A stretch of DNA of 64,000 bases, from contig NC_088321.1 in the NCBI RefSeq assembly GCF_910592395.1, forward strand, positions 13,950,001 through 14,014,000. The letters run 5' to 3'. Below, one piece after another: positions 32,453 through 44,380 of this stretch. A program made the translations under genes and the position numbers. Source of the DNA: Lineus longissimus. Lineage: Eukaryota > Nemertea > Pilidiophora > Heteronemertea > Lineidae. Each line of letters begins with the position of its first letter. The first letter of the stretch is position 1. The notes under the pieces were generated by a model, which worked only from the letters and a program-made list of their open reading frames with translations, was not told the DNA's origin and did no database searches.

Positions 32453-33893
32453 TGTGCAGAAAAAAAGAACGAACATCACCAATGGTGGGTCTACTGGGTT
32501 TTATTCCGTTCAGATTACTTAGAACATGGTACAGATAAATCAGTTGCTCTGGGCAAACTCACGCATGTTAAGTCGACTTTTGATTATATCTTCACAAATG
32601 TATACCGTTGGCATGACGAACATATATAAGGTGCAGTGTTTGAACCAAATAGGCCAACTTTTTCTGATTCGTTGTCGTGGTCGGTTTTGGTTGTGGTCGT
32701 GACGTCATCATGTGCATGATCTGAAAGGTGGAGTGTATGTCTTGACCATTGGTAGCATTCTTGAGGAAACCTCACGAGTCGTCACGGTCTTTCTCTAAAA
32801 GGTGAGCCCCGGACTGACCTTTGTCGTAAATGCCGCATTGTTAAAAAGAAGACAATTGTATGATACTGACATCTAATACTACCAAGTTTGGATGGAATTA
32901 CAATATAATGATTTTGGGGCTAGCCTAGCTGGTAGAGGAGGTCTAATGCCCGATTAGGGTGCTATAAATTAGCGGCTACGGGATGTGACATCTCAGTTTC
33001 TCTGCCAAAAAAGGCAAAAACGTAATGACGTGCCAGGGTTCTCATTGCTGTTGACCACCACATTATCCCAAGTTTACTGACGGCTTTCTCACCAAGTGTT
33101 CATTAGATCTCTTTCATGCAGTACGGATGAGTACCGCCGTGATTGGCTCCATCATTCGCTCTATCACTACAGCTGAAAGTAAACGCATTTTCGAAATTAT
33201 CAAAATATATTTTTTTAACTGATATATTATCACAGCAATTTTGGGTTTTAGAACCATTAGCGGCGTTTTAGCAAAGACGATCCTGTGAGAAAAACGCTTA
33301 AAGATGTTCAGCACTAGGGATATTTACGGTTTAATTCAAAGATTTTTTCCAGAAAAAGGGGTCGCATTCTCTTGCCCCTTGACTACACCATGACCCATCG
33401 TATCATATTGTTCTAAAGAGTTGTGTTTCTGTCTTCACAAATAAAGTGTTGTTGATTCAAATACCTGCATTAAAATGGCACAATCATTTTAGCAGAACCT
33501 TTTTAGGATCTATTTGACGTATCACTATGCGTGTGCAAGGAGATGCACATGTGTACAACTCTGTTAAACAAGTAATCGCAGTCGGAGTGCCTCAGGTCTC
33601 TCCAAATATCAGTCGCATGACGGCCGGACCTGATTCCTCAATGGCGATTTACCGGACAAGTACAAATTACAATTCAATTCGACATCGCCATATCAAGAAA
33701 ACAGTCTGTGTCGTCACCAGATGAAAATTGTGATGAGGTCGCACAGATGGAAGAGCAAATTGGCTAAAAATAATTCTCCTCGAATTAAATTGTATACTAC
33801 ACGTTTTCTCAATATATTATGAAGGTACAACTCAGTGACTTGATAAAGAATGAAATCAGTGGGTTTTCAAATTCAACGAAGCATGTAGTCTTT
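32453..33893. other. Sulfatase 3' UTR and intergenic DNA
   Basis: No further gene was recognised. AATAAA at 33440-33445 is a candidate poly(A) signal, about 990 bp after the stop codon. Short open frames here have no protein-like features. Confidence 0.4.
33440..33445 (+). terminator. Candidate polyadenylation signal for the arylsulfatase
   Basis: AATAAA followed within 15 bases by GTGTTGTTG, a GT-rich downstream-element-like stretch. Distance from the stop codon is about 990 bp. Motif-only call. Confidence 0.35.
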
Positions 33894-34020
33894 GGCACCA
33901 AGGGCTCATTAATGGCGGTTTCCATGTAGTTTTCGGCGCCAATTAGCTCATCAATTGCAGTTTTCATATAGTTTTTTGGCGCCAAAGAGTACACCAATAG
34001 CCATTTTCATGTTGGCTTTG
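33894..34020. repeat. Degenerate ~42-bp tandem repeat, three copies
   Basis: GGC(A/G)CC begins units at 33894, 33935 and 33978, each continuing into a variant of CTCATCAAT..C.GTTTTCATATAGTTTT. Because 42 is a multiple of three, the minus strand reads a 14-residue repeat (NYMKTAIDELI / NYMETAINEPL) before frame is lost. It lies just downstream of the cysteine-rich exon at 34097-34332 but shows no splice link to it. Confidence 0.55.
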
Positions 34021-34096
34021 GAGCTCATGGGATCACCAGTGGGTTTTCTCCTGAGGTTCGGACCGTTCTTTTCTTGGATGTGGTTGCGACACTCAC

Positions 34097-34332
34097 CTGC
34101 AAAAATAACTGGCATAGCCGCCCATTCGAGCGTAATCATCTGCGCAAGTGCAAGGCGTGTCGGCGAAGGAGCATTGCCAGTTAATCAGAACATTGGGTAT
34201 CTCGTCTTCGCGGTCGCATTTTGTCGTGAACTCATTGTTACATATTGTCCCGCACTGACATGGCGCATTCTGTGCCAAGGATGACGTCGCGAAGATGAGG
34301 AAGAGCTGAAGGCCAAACACCTTGGCGAGCAT
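34097..34332 (-). CDS. First coding exon of a secreted cysteine-rich protein (partial)
   Basis: ATG at 34330-34332 opens 78 codons plus two bases, closed by a strong GTGAGT donor at 34091-34096. Residues 1-20 are a signal peptide (hydrophobic LQLFLIFATSSLA). The rest carries eight cysteines at 25, 27, 31, 39, 54, 61, 63 and 78, with CQC and CTC pairs. A TTTATTCGCAG acceptor sits eight bases before the ATG, so a 5' UTR intron is likely, as at the other cysteine-rich gene (9756). Later exons should lie to the left (minus strand) but none was identified with confidence. I do not recognise the family; it is a secreted disulfide-rich protein of unknown role. Confidence 0.6.
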
Positions 34333-34375
34333 GATGAAACTGCGAATAAAGAGACAGAACACTATTCAAAGAATG

Positions 34376-34412
34376 TCATCGTTATCATCATCGTCATCGT
34401 CATCGTCATCTT
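34376..34412. repeat. (ATC)n/(GTCATC)n microsatellite
   Basis: A run of TCATCG and TCATCA triplets just upstream of the minus-strand cysteine-rich gene, in its putative 5' UTR intron. Confidence 0.85.
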
Positions 34413-36730
34413 TATCATGTATGGTCTCGGTACACAGGCGAATGATGCGGCGTCACTGTACATTATACTTTGCAATTGCGTCGTATTTATCAGACGGAAA
34501 ATGGCCGCGACCACTGAAGATTCGTACTAACTTTGGGGATGGAATTACACAAGAGTGCGTGTAGTTTGAAATACGATTTTGAAAACTAAAATCGTTTAAT
34601 GTATCAATTCAACCATGTCACAAATTTCGGGTGACTGGAGGGCCATAAAGTTGTATAAACATGCAATGGCCTATAGCCTATGCCACTCGGGTGCAATGGC
34701 GGCCAATTCTAGCAGGGACGAAACCACGTCATTGAATATAGACTTCCGGCCCTGCGCAAGGAGGCTGGCCTCGGACCAGCCCTGACATCAAGATCTCCAC
34801 GTCTCGCCATTTGTAACGATTGCTTATTGATACAAGCACCGTACTGCACTACGCGTACATACTTTTGCTACGGGGCTAATGCTAGCTATCTTCTCAGAAT
34901 TCCAGACAACTCCACTCTCAAAATTAAATAATAAAAATAACTATTTAATCGTCAGTTTTTACTGCTCTGGTAGTTGCCATTGCAACGACTGTGAAAGTAG
35001 TTGTTTTAACTATCAATATAGTAATTAAGCATTTTAATGGTAGTTTTCACTACTTTTTTTAGTTGGAACAACTAATTAGTGGTTGGTTCACAGTTTGTAC
35101 AATAGCAACTACCACATGATTTGTTTTTACTAATAAATTGTAAACGTGTGCTGCAAGTATTGGTCACGTGACGGGCGGACCTCAAGCATTAGCAGAAGAA
35201 GTGAAGAAGAAGTTTACTTACCCGTTTTTTCTAGTAATATTTCGAATAACTTTAAGCCTAAAAATATGGCGTAGGTGGCGTCAAAGGTAAACTGTTTTGA
35301 GGGGAAATGGCTGGTTGAGACATTTCCAGATATCTTATAGTAAAGGAGCGAAATAATTAAAAAGATAACAATCGCTTTACGAGTTATCATAAGACGAAAA
35401 GGTTTGATTATCGCAATTTCGAGTCTTCGTTGTATATTATACCGGAGTATTTCAAATACAGAGTCAGGCAACCAGGAAATGTAAGGTTTTAACATCAAAG
35501 CCACCGCCCATTTCGAAAGACCCGCGTTGGGACAGAGCTTTCTTGGTTCATGCGTTGACTACGCCGTCTATTATATGAGTAATTAGTTATAGAATTAGTT
35601 ATAGAAGTTTCAAATACGTACTGCATGTACATTTCAACAACGCCGTTGTGAAGAAAGTGTTACAAATACAATGCATTCCCAAAGTTTCAGCAAAGTCCTA
35701 TGCATGATAAATGCTCTTTGGCATATAGCGGGTATCAATGCCAGTGCTAGTCTCAGACCCATTTCTGTGATAAGGCGTGTTCGCCTGGCCCAATCGTGAC
35801 ACTAGAGGCGCTGATTTTGTTCCCTACGACGCCTCTGGTACTAGTAAGTTGCCACCATCTTGAAAAATAGTACGGCAGATATAGAAAAGGAAAGCATTTT
35901 TCGATTTGCAAAGAGGCTATTCCATCACCACGAAGCCCGCGAAAATGATTGCTGCCCTCCGCTGCATTTATAGTTCTCCATAAAATCACCTTGAAACCCA
36001 CCAGAAAGTGTCAGGTTTTATTCATAAATATCATATTTTGCTATTTATTGATAAATTAAAACGTTTCATGAGAGAAAGTGGCACTAAATAAGAAGTGGCC
36101 TGAATAAGATTTACTGTCTGAACTGGTGACACACACAGTACAGTATATATGACGTAGGATTATCTAACACCTGAATCTCAGGATGCCGATATCCAAGATG
36201 GCGGCAATTTCAGTGTCTGAGTTTTTTATTTCGGCACTGTGCGAGTTCGCATGCAATACCTGTAGGCAGAGCGTGAATCGCCGAGATTATAGTTTATGTG
36301 GAGAAAGCACCAATACGTCGGCGACAAATTCTTTATTATTGTTTTCATTTGCATCACAAATATACCAGGACTGTTAAAATGATCGACTGAGTTAATTAGG
36401 TAACAGCAGAAGAAAAGGACTGATAGCGTCTCTCAGATTGGTCGTCAAAATAAAAGGAAATTAGAGATTTCCATTTAATCACCAATATTTTGCAAGCTGT
36501 TTCCGCAATAATCGTTTATTGTTCCGTTTCACTTCATGAACCGGGGTTGGTGATGTTAATTCCAGAATACGAAATGGCCTGATAGATCCATTTCAGATTG
36601 TTCATTGAGAGAACATTTACCTGTAAGGGAAAATAATACTACAATAACCAACATTTCGCAAGAAGTTCTTAGCCTGCTTGGTCATAGACCAATAAGGCTT
36701 ATGCTGTGCTCGGGGTGGTTAGTCTTGGTC
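34413..36730. other. Region with no recognised gene
   Basis: No exon or domain was recognised. Around 34950-35120 the word GGTAGTT/AACTACC recurs in both orientations in AT-rich DNA. A short hydrophobic minus-strand frame at 35214-35504 lacks a plausible start context and homology cues. Confidence 0.4.
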
Positions 36731-37385
36731 TGTCGTGCGTCCGTCCGTCCGTAAACTTTTTGCCTTGTCAGCGCTTTTCTGTCTTCATTTTTTACGGATC
36801 ATTTTTAACTTCCATATGTGCATATATAGGCCCAAAATCTAGGCCAAGTTCGATTTGAGTGTAATTCGATTCCTCTTTGGAAAAAACTAAAAATGGCTGT
36901 TTGTTACTCATGCTTTGAGCTAGGGTGCTCCATTTTTAATCACAGGTACATCTGTTGAGGATACATCATGTTTAATACGGGTTTTCGATCTGGCCTTGTT
37001 TTAAGCGAAAAACAGGTCAAATGGCGGAAAATTACCGATTGTTTATTGGTGCCCTTGTCCGCGCTCTAGCGTCTTCAGTTTTTGACGGATCCTTCTCATT
37101 TTTCATGTGTGTATATGTATGTATATGACCCTAAAATCTAGGGTAAATTAGATTTTGGGTGCGTTGTAATTCTTAGTTTGCCCACTAGGTGTGTTTTTCT
37201 GAAAAACTTAAAACTGGGCTAGCTCCCATATCCTTTGAGCTAAGATGCCCATATTTCTACTGCAGGTGCAGCTGCTAAAGGTACATCATATATTAAATAC
37301 AAGTTTTTGATTTTATCGAATTTCAAAACATCCCCCCCCCGACTTCCTACTGCCAAGCGGGCACAGTGCCCTTGGCACTATTTTT
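36731..37385. repeat. Diverged ~310-bp tandem duplication ending in a GC-rich hairpin
   Basis: 36757-37060 and 37061-37340 share ordered blocks: GCC.TGTC.GCGCT, TGACGGATC or TTACGGATC, CCCTAAAATCTAGG or CCCAAAATCTAGG, CTTTGAGCTA and GGTACATCAT. A (GTCC)n run starts it at 36740. It ends with a hairpin at 37352-37376 (GCCAAG..GGGCAC / GTGCCC.TTGGC). A terminal hairpin on a long non-coding repeat recalls a Helitron 3' end, but the following CTAT does not fit the usual CTRR. Confidence 0.6.
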
Positions 37386-39416
37386 GTTGTTTCGTTTTGA
37401 CCATTCGACGTCATCTTTTCATTCATTTTGCATGTGGGAGGTAATTTTGCAATATTGTGGATATCAAACTGACATTTTCGTGAAGGATATCAGAATGATG
37501 TCGGCCAAATGGAACTCTGCATGATGAAGGACACGTACAGTTCCGTGAAGCAGCTTTGTAAAATAATGTAAACTAAAGCACCCGGTGCACCCGGTGCACC
37601 CTGTGAATTAAAAATATGATCGCCAAAATATTGATTTTCGTTCGACACGCCATCTCCAGGTTAGCCACATAACTGAAAGAAGTGCCCTCGTTTCGCGAAA
37701 GGCTTTCAGTTCCTCAATTTCCTTAGAGATGGCGTGGCAATCGTGATATGTCGAAGTAGGAATATTTTAATAATTTTATTATTATTGCCTGATTTAAGTC
37801 TCATCATGGTCAGTGCCAACGGGAGAATGACAGAAAGCATTTTTTTCGGATTCTCTTTTGCGTCTGGTCCTCCTACCCCACCCAGTCTGCTGGTTTCTTT
37901 CAGCATGGTTGAGGCCCCGGCCTGAGACCCATAACATGAGACCCTACAAGATAATACCAAGACGATTAATTAACAATGTGTGGGCAAATTTTTATACCAA
38001 GAGGCTCAGGGAACTGCGGTGATAGAAAAGCCTGCTTCTTTTGTTGGCCTATCTTAGGCTACTGCTCGTAATTTCTTGAAATTGGAACAACTTGGAGCAA
38101 ATTGTAAACTGACACTGCAAATTTAGGGAATTAATCCTTTGTATTAAAAGTTGTCTGGGACCTTCCCCCCAGGAACTTTCTAAAAATAAACACGGGCAAA
38201 ATGCATTCTGGCATTTGGGAATAAGAATCTGATAGGCCATGGCCTGCTGTCAAAAGCAGTACTTTGAGAAGTAGACCTCATCTGGTGGTTTGTTTGTGCT
38301 TTGCTGCCAATGCACCAAGTCTATCTCCCCTTCTCTAGCTACGCCTTTGTCAATCACATATTTAAGAACGGTTTCTTGCCACTACATTTACTCTTTAAGA
38401 TGCCTAATGCGCATCTCGCAATGGGTCTATCTGTGAAAAGGCCTATTCATACGCCTATTCCAAAAGGCCTGTCTGTTTAAATATAGTTTATCAATATCCA
38501 CATGAACGCGAAGTATCATCATGTTTGTGAACACATCGATTTAAAGTTGATGTGCACTCTGACATTTAAAAGTATTTGGACCTAAATTCAATATTATATA
38601 CAGTTTTTGGGCAACGAAATTTTATTGTGAAGTAGACCTTGACCGAAGCAGCCTATGACCGTCACGGCGACATAAGTCTTTTCCGACTCTGTAAATGTTC
38701 TGATGAAAGAAATTTAGATTTATTTATTTCTATCTTTGAATTGGACCTCAGGCTAAGTGCGAATATTGTTACCTTCAATAAAACATTGAATATGTATTGC
38801 CCGAGAAATGTAGACTCCCGGGGCACTCAATTGCGTCATCGTAATTGGATATTATTATGCCCTTTCTGAGCAACAGGACGAGACCGGTCCACTGCGTCTT
38901 GAGTGTATAGAAATGCTTATTCATGAGAACAAAAACTATTTTCCCAGGACAGCTAACCAATAGACTTAAAACACGTTTAAGGTAACTAACCTATAGATTA
39001 ATACGTGTCGTGCAAAAATCCGCTTCAAAGATACAAAATCCTGAATAAATAATGAGCGAATGATACATTGTATCTTCATATTGATCATGTTGATGCATCA
39101 TTATTTATGCGGCTATTCGAGGCACGAGGTATGAATTTAGCCTCTGGCGCGTTCGAGTTAATCTTTCCGCTTAAGCTTAACCGCGTCACCAGAAAACTTT
39201 ACAGTAGATCAATACGGAATGCATATGCGGCATTAAACCTTGGACACGAGGTATTTTAATCGATATTGACTCGAGTTCAGACCGAACGCCTATGAGATTC
39301 AGCGTCTGCTTACAGCTAGGGACGAGCATACATCAATACGCACCACGCGGTTCCCATCATTTCTGACAGCACGTTGTTGGTGGATACTAGTTGGTGGACT
39401 AAACTTGGTGCGAAAA
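37386..39416. other. Intergenic region upstream of the CELF gene
   Basis: No gene recognised. The last few hundred bases should include the promoter and 5' UTR of the gene that starts at 39417; no TATA box stands out. CACCCGGTGC is repeated in tandem at about 37579-37598. Confidence 0.4.
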
Positions 39417-39687
39417 ATGGCTACAGTGTCTCAATTAAATATGGTGAACGGGGGTCTTGGCGTTCACGAGCACCCGGGGATGCTGGGAGGCATGAACGCC
39501 CAGATGAACGCCGGACTACAGCAAAGTATGGGAGGGATACCGATGAAGGATCACGACGCGATCAAATTGTTCGTTGGGCAGATTCCCCGGAATTTGGAGG
39601 AGAAGGATCTGCGTCCGATTTTCGAGGAATTTGGTCAGATATACGAGCTCACTGTACTCAAGGATCGCTTCACAGGGATGCATAAAG
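39417..39687 (+). CDS. CELF-family (CUGBP/Bruno-like, CELF3-6 type) RNA-binding protein, first coding exon
   Basis: ATG 39417 (an in-frame GTG at 39405 is ignored) opens 90 codons plus one base, followed by a GTTAGT donor at 39688. Residues ~1-43 are Met/Gly/Asn-rich. From [18 protein letters not shown] the first RRM begins; LFVGQI is its RNP2 motif, and the exon ends in [13 protein letters not shown]. This block is nearly invariant in animal CELF proteins, and the phase-1 break within the Gly codon after MHK fits the exon structure. CELF proteins bind UG-rich RNA and control alternative splicing, stability and translation; the CELF3-6 branch is largely neuronal. The remaining RRM1 half, RRM2 and RRM3 lie beyond 64000, so the first intron exceeds 24 kb. 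Confidence 0.9.
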
Positions 39688-40001
39688 GTTAGTTAGCGCC
39701 TATTTCATGTTTTTTCAATGTGCCACGTGTTTCGTTTCCATGGCGTTAACGGTTTACATGGTCGGGTCAAAGTTCGGTTGGTGACAGATTTGGTTTTTGC
39801 GGCGCACGTTTGGCGGCGCTCCGTGTGTGTACTGCACGTGGGACGACATTGTTTCCCTCCAAATTTATCACTGTGTCAGGATAGTATCGGCAACAATTGC
39901 TACACACACATATATATATAACACTGACATTATTGCCGGTTTCGTTTCTACACAATTATCTTTGACCTCTTGTATTTCTGTTAGGCCTGTATATTCCAAT
40001 C

Positions 40002-40085
40002 TTAAAGGGAGTGTATATGCAGCAGGCAGGTTGGCAAGATAAATTTACACACAATCATCAATAGGGTCTCTCCTATCTCACAAGA
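40002..40085. mobile_element. Element-end copy of family T1
   Basis: TTAAAGGGAGTGTATATGCA followed by GCAGGCAGGTTGGCAAGATAAA, then AATAGGGTCTCTCCTATCTC, matches the reverse complement of 18407-18482 over about 80 bp. It may be a short solo end or one tip of a larger element whose other end is not visible. Confidence 0.6.
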
Positions 40086-40535
40086 GAACGAAACTGGTCA
40101 TGCTTTCAACAGGAATGTATTCATCGCTAAATTGACCATGACTCACTCCCCTGACTGTGCATATTAGCCGCATAAAGACCACCTATTTGATCCAGTAGCC
40201 CCTGCCTGCAGTCCCCCTTTAAGTTTTGCTTCTGATACCCATGGGCCATGAACAAAATATCGTACTGCAACTTTTTTTCGGCTGTCCATAAAAGACTTTG
40301 TTCCTTCTCGGAAACTTCTTTCAATGCCAATGGAGGTTTCATCTCAAAAAACATTAGGGGTTTTTCATTGCATATATATTTGTGTTGGTCGAAATACCTT
40401 TACCCAAAGCTCAAAAACAGTTATTTCTAAGAGTATACATGTATGTTGCCTCCAGTGATAACTATATGAATCTCAAGCGGTTTACACTGGGTCAGTTTGG
40501 ATGGCATGGATATTATCATTAATACCATTACCCTC

Positions 40536-41143
40536 AACTCAATGTCGTTCTCTTCGAGGTGTCTTCCTCTCCTTGTCCTTCCGCCAACGTTTGGGCTTCC
40601 ACTTTAGGATTGCTCTTGGTAGTCTTACCGGTTCCTCACGACCAATCCGGACTGAGGTTAGTTTGAAATGGGAGCAAGTATTACCCTCAAAGACCCTCGC
40701 AATAGACTCCTCCTGTCTCATGAGAGTTTTCCTCCCCTTCTCCTTCCACCAACTTGCTGTGGATTCACTCCAGGATTGCTCTTGGTAGTCCGGCTGGTTC
40801 CATACGACCAAAGCGGACCAAACCGGTTAGTTTGAAATGGGAGCAGACATTACCCTCAAAGTCCATCGCAACAGACTCCTCCTGTCTCATGAGAGTTTTT
40901 CTCCCCTTCTCCTTCCACCAGCCTGCTGTGGATTCACTCCAGGATTGCTCTTGGTAGTCCTGCTGGTTCCATACGACCAAAGCGGACCAAACCGGTTAGT
41001 TTGAAATGGGAGCAGGCATTACCCTCAATTCCCCTCGCAACGGCATCCTCCTGTCTCATGAGAGTTTTTCTCCCCTTCTCCTTCCACCAGCCTGCTGTGG
41101 ATTCACTCCAGGATTGCTCTTGGTAGTCCTGCTGGTTCCATCA
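40536..41143. repeat. 169-bp tandem repeat, about 3.6 copies
   Basis: TTAGTTTGAAATGGGAGCA starts units at 40658, 40827 and 40996, exactly 169 bp apart, with a more diverged partial unit from 40536. Each unit has CCTGTCTCATGAGAGTTTT and GGATTGCTCTTGGTAGTC. The later units are most alike. Located in the CELF intron. Confidence 0.9.
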
Positions 41144-41339
41144 GACTGGTTACCACTTGTTTACTGATAGATAGGAAATATTCAGGTGAGAACTGAGGAT
41201 GAGCTAGGATATTATTAGCTACATTCGGGAGATTGTTTGCTCTCGGTAGACACATTGGTTCCATACAGACCACTGTCCCAATTGTTTTCATTTCGATAAA
41301 AAATATTTAGCTGAGAGCTGATTGTCAGCTAGGTCATTT

Positions 41340-41521
41340 TTAGATATATAAACTGTATTGAGATGTTTGTAATGTAAAGTAGGAGGAAACCGGAGGCCCT
41401 GAAGGAAACTTAGGCTGTCAAAAAGAGTTGCCATCTCTATCAGATGAGTGTACCGGGAACTGAACCCAGGACCTCAGAGGTGACAGGCGTTGATGTTTCC
41501 ACTGAGCCACTCAGACTAAGA
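41340..41521 (-). mobile_element. tRNA-derived SINE
   Basis: On the minus strand the head has an A box (TGGCTCAGTGG, 41499-41509) and a B box within GGGTTCAGTTCCC (41455-41467), 32 bp apart as in tRNAs. A body follows (GACAGCCTAAGTTTCCTTCA, then GGTTTCCTCCTACTTTACA) to about 41340. The body rules out a working tRNA gene. SINEs are transcribed by RNA polymerase III and copied by a partner LINE. Confidence 0.7.
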
Positions 41522-42663
41522 TATTCCTCCATTGCAGAAATAATGTATTTCTTGGAGTTTTCCCAAAAAGGGTTAAAACCCAAAATGATCGAGTGCGAAT
41601 CTCATCAAAGTCGGCGCCTTACTTTGTTCACCAGAACATCAATCGTCCCGCGTGGATAGACTGCACCAGGTAATGAGGACAGAGGGAATTGTGGGATTGT
41701 TCAACAGCGAGTAATTGGTGTAAGAAACGGCAGCAGACTCGGCCAATGTGTTCAGATTGTGTCCACAGATGATTCAGGAATTGGCACGGTGGTTGTCAAT
41801 TGCAGGAAAAATGGTCTTGAAATGTATCTACACCTAGATTGGCCCGCTAATTTCACAGGATGAACAATTTAGTTTCCATGTACCTGTACTGTAAATCCGA
41901 AACTGTTCAGATGCCATTTATTTTTGTACTCTATTTGACGTTTTTAAGGTAAATGTGATTGCCGTGAAAAAGAAATTGTTACTGAAGTTGCCTTTTCACA
42001 CACAGAATTTGAAAAATAAATTGGTGTTTTCACAAACAGGGTTTTGATGTGTCGTTTGAGTTTTTAGCATTTTTTCACGAAATTTGCAAAATCAAGGATT
42101 ATCACCCAACTGAGAAAACAGTGAAAAATTCAGGGCACTAAAATTAATTGCTTTTTGACAGAACTCAAAAATAAAAGTCTACGTTCATGCATTATGACTG
42201 ACTTTTGGCGTCGCCTGGCATTAGAAGTAGGAAGTAGGTTTAGTTGGACCAACAGTAAATACATGTGGGCTAAGAGCGTTCCCCTTTGAATAAGTTGTGA
42301 TTGCATCATTCGTCCTCTTGGCACATATCTCCTCGGCCAACACTCTCCGGTCTCCAGCAGCTATCTCCCGATTCCCGTCCATAAACATGATAAATGATCA
42401 TGTCATCTTACTTTGGCATTATGGGATTTCTACTTGTCTCTCGGCAATTGCTTCAAATCGTTTTATATCTTGTTCTGTTGTGTTCACGATTTAACAAAGG
42501 CTGTCTTTTGCGTGATAATGTTTTGGATTTTTTTTTAACAATCACTCATTCAAGAGAACACTGATTTTTTTATTTATTTTGGCGCAAGATGTGAGACGCA
42601 TGGCTTATTTATAAGTCTGTATTCCCCTGATTCACCTTGCCCCGCTAGACTAAAACCTATCCT

Positions 42664-43090
42664 CTATACCCTCAATTCCCCCTTCACCCAACACCCCTTC
42701 CATCTCCCTCATTCCCGTTCAATTTTTCTCCTGCACCCGCCAAGACCTATTCATCAGTCAGCCTTCATCTGTTCCACCTCGCTCCTTTAGACAAAACGCT
42801 AGACCTCTCTAGCCTGTCAATTCCCCCTTCACCAAATACCTCAGCAATTTCCCTCATTCTCCTTCAATTTCTTTCTGGTGGAGGCCAAAATCTTAAGTTT
42901 TGTCTCCAATGTTTCTCGTCACTGCTCTGGACTAAAACCAGGTATGGATATACTTGCTAAAACATATACAAATCTAGCCCTCAATTCCCCCTTCACCCAA
43001 CACCCCAGTCATCTCCCTCTGTCCCCTTTAATTTCCCTCTTCATGTCCCCCGAGGCCTATTCATTAGTCAATCTTTCTTCAATTGCGAGA
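42664..43090. repeat. CT-rich diverged repeats, three blocks
   Basis: CTCAATTCCCCCTTCACCCA or close forms start blocks at 42670, 42820 and 42980, each followed by TCCCTC and by TTCAATTTC-like words. GCCTATTCATTAGTCA or variants close the first and third blocks. Strong C/T strand asymmetry, no coding sense. Confidence 0.75.
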
Positions 43091-44380
43091 AAGACGCAGC
43101 ATATGTTTGGCTCATAAATCAATATGGCAGCTAATCCGCCGTTGTCAACGGTAGCGTGTTAGCAAAGGAGGTGCATCATATCATAGAGTAGCGCACATCA
43201 ATCTGTCGTGACGACCCTGCGATGCGTGCATGGTGAGGTGGAGTAGCAGGCTTGAAATGGCTAATAGAGACTACTTCCGTATTAAAGAGGTATGCTGTTA
43301 TTGGTGGTCAGGGAAGATATCGGATAAATATACACAATGCAGTAGTGCAGTTATTATGCTTATGATTTGCTGAAACTTGGTATTTAAAGTATTTGTGTAT
43401 CTGTCTATACAACAACAATGCAGAAATATATTTTTAGTACGTATTTTGGCGATTGGAAATTAGGAAATTCAATTACAATTTCAAATTTTTAAACGGTGTC
43501 GGTCTTTCGGGAAGTATGCCATGATATTTTGTTTGTTCATGCGAAAATACTCCAGTTAGGATCACTTAACAATTATTTAACTTTATGGGCCCTCATATGA
43601 GCCGAAGGCAGTGAAATTTTCCAACGGCAGAGTTGCGTTAATTTGATGTAACAACAGTTGACCGTACATTTTGTGAGCTCACATGTATGCATTCAAAATG
43701 AAGTCATAACATGATGGTAGCAGAATCACATACGCTTTTGGTAAACTTCATCGAGGGGACCATCGGAAAGACAAGATAATCACCAAAGAGTGGCCAAATT
43801 TATGTAAATGTTGTCCCCAAGTACAATGTATGGATCTATACAACTCGAATAAAGTTCGCAGTCGACGGAACATGAAATACACTAACATACTTTACAGCAT
43901 AGCCAAGTACTTATCATTAGTTCTGAATTAGTTAGACCCATTAATAATAAATCTGTCCCCATCATGAAACTTTTAGTTGAAGATTATTGAGTATTTTGCT
44001 CAGTGTGCTCACAGTGCTACTGTGAAATGTACACGAAGTGATGGTGAATGTCACGTCGAAATATCATATGAACAGGTGGACCGGGTGCGCCTACATGTAC
44101 TTGATGGTGGGAAGGGGGTGCCTGGTCCCATTTTGAAGGGGTCCGGTATGATTTTTAAGTACCGGGATGTTCAGTGTACAAACTCCTCATGACATACTTT
44201 AGTCTCACTTATATAATACTGCATCATTGATTACTACAAGTTGAAGTAAGAACCAGTGCAGAAACTGACATCATAACCGTAAGGCAAATCGTTGTCTATC
44301 CAAATTGAACATTTTGAATATAACTATTTTTTCTTGATATCTGCTAAACAAATATGGAGTTGTGCCCTCTGTACGAATGT

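Noticed and set aside
39374-39685. Arg/Asp-rich frame overlapping the CELF exon
   Set aside because: It is the out-of-frame reading of a strongly conserved RRM exon.
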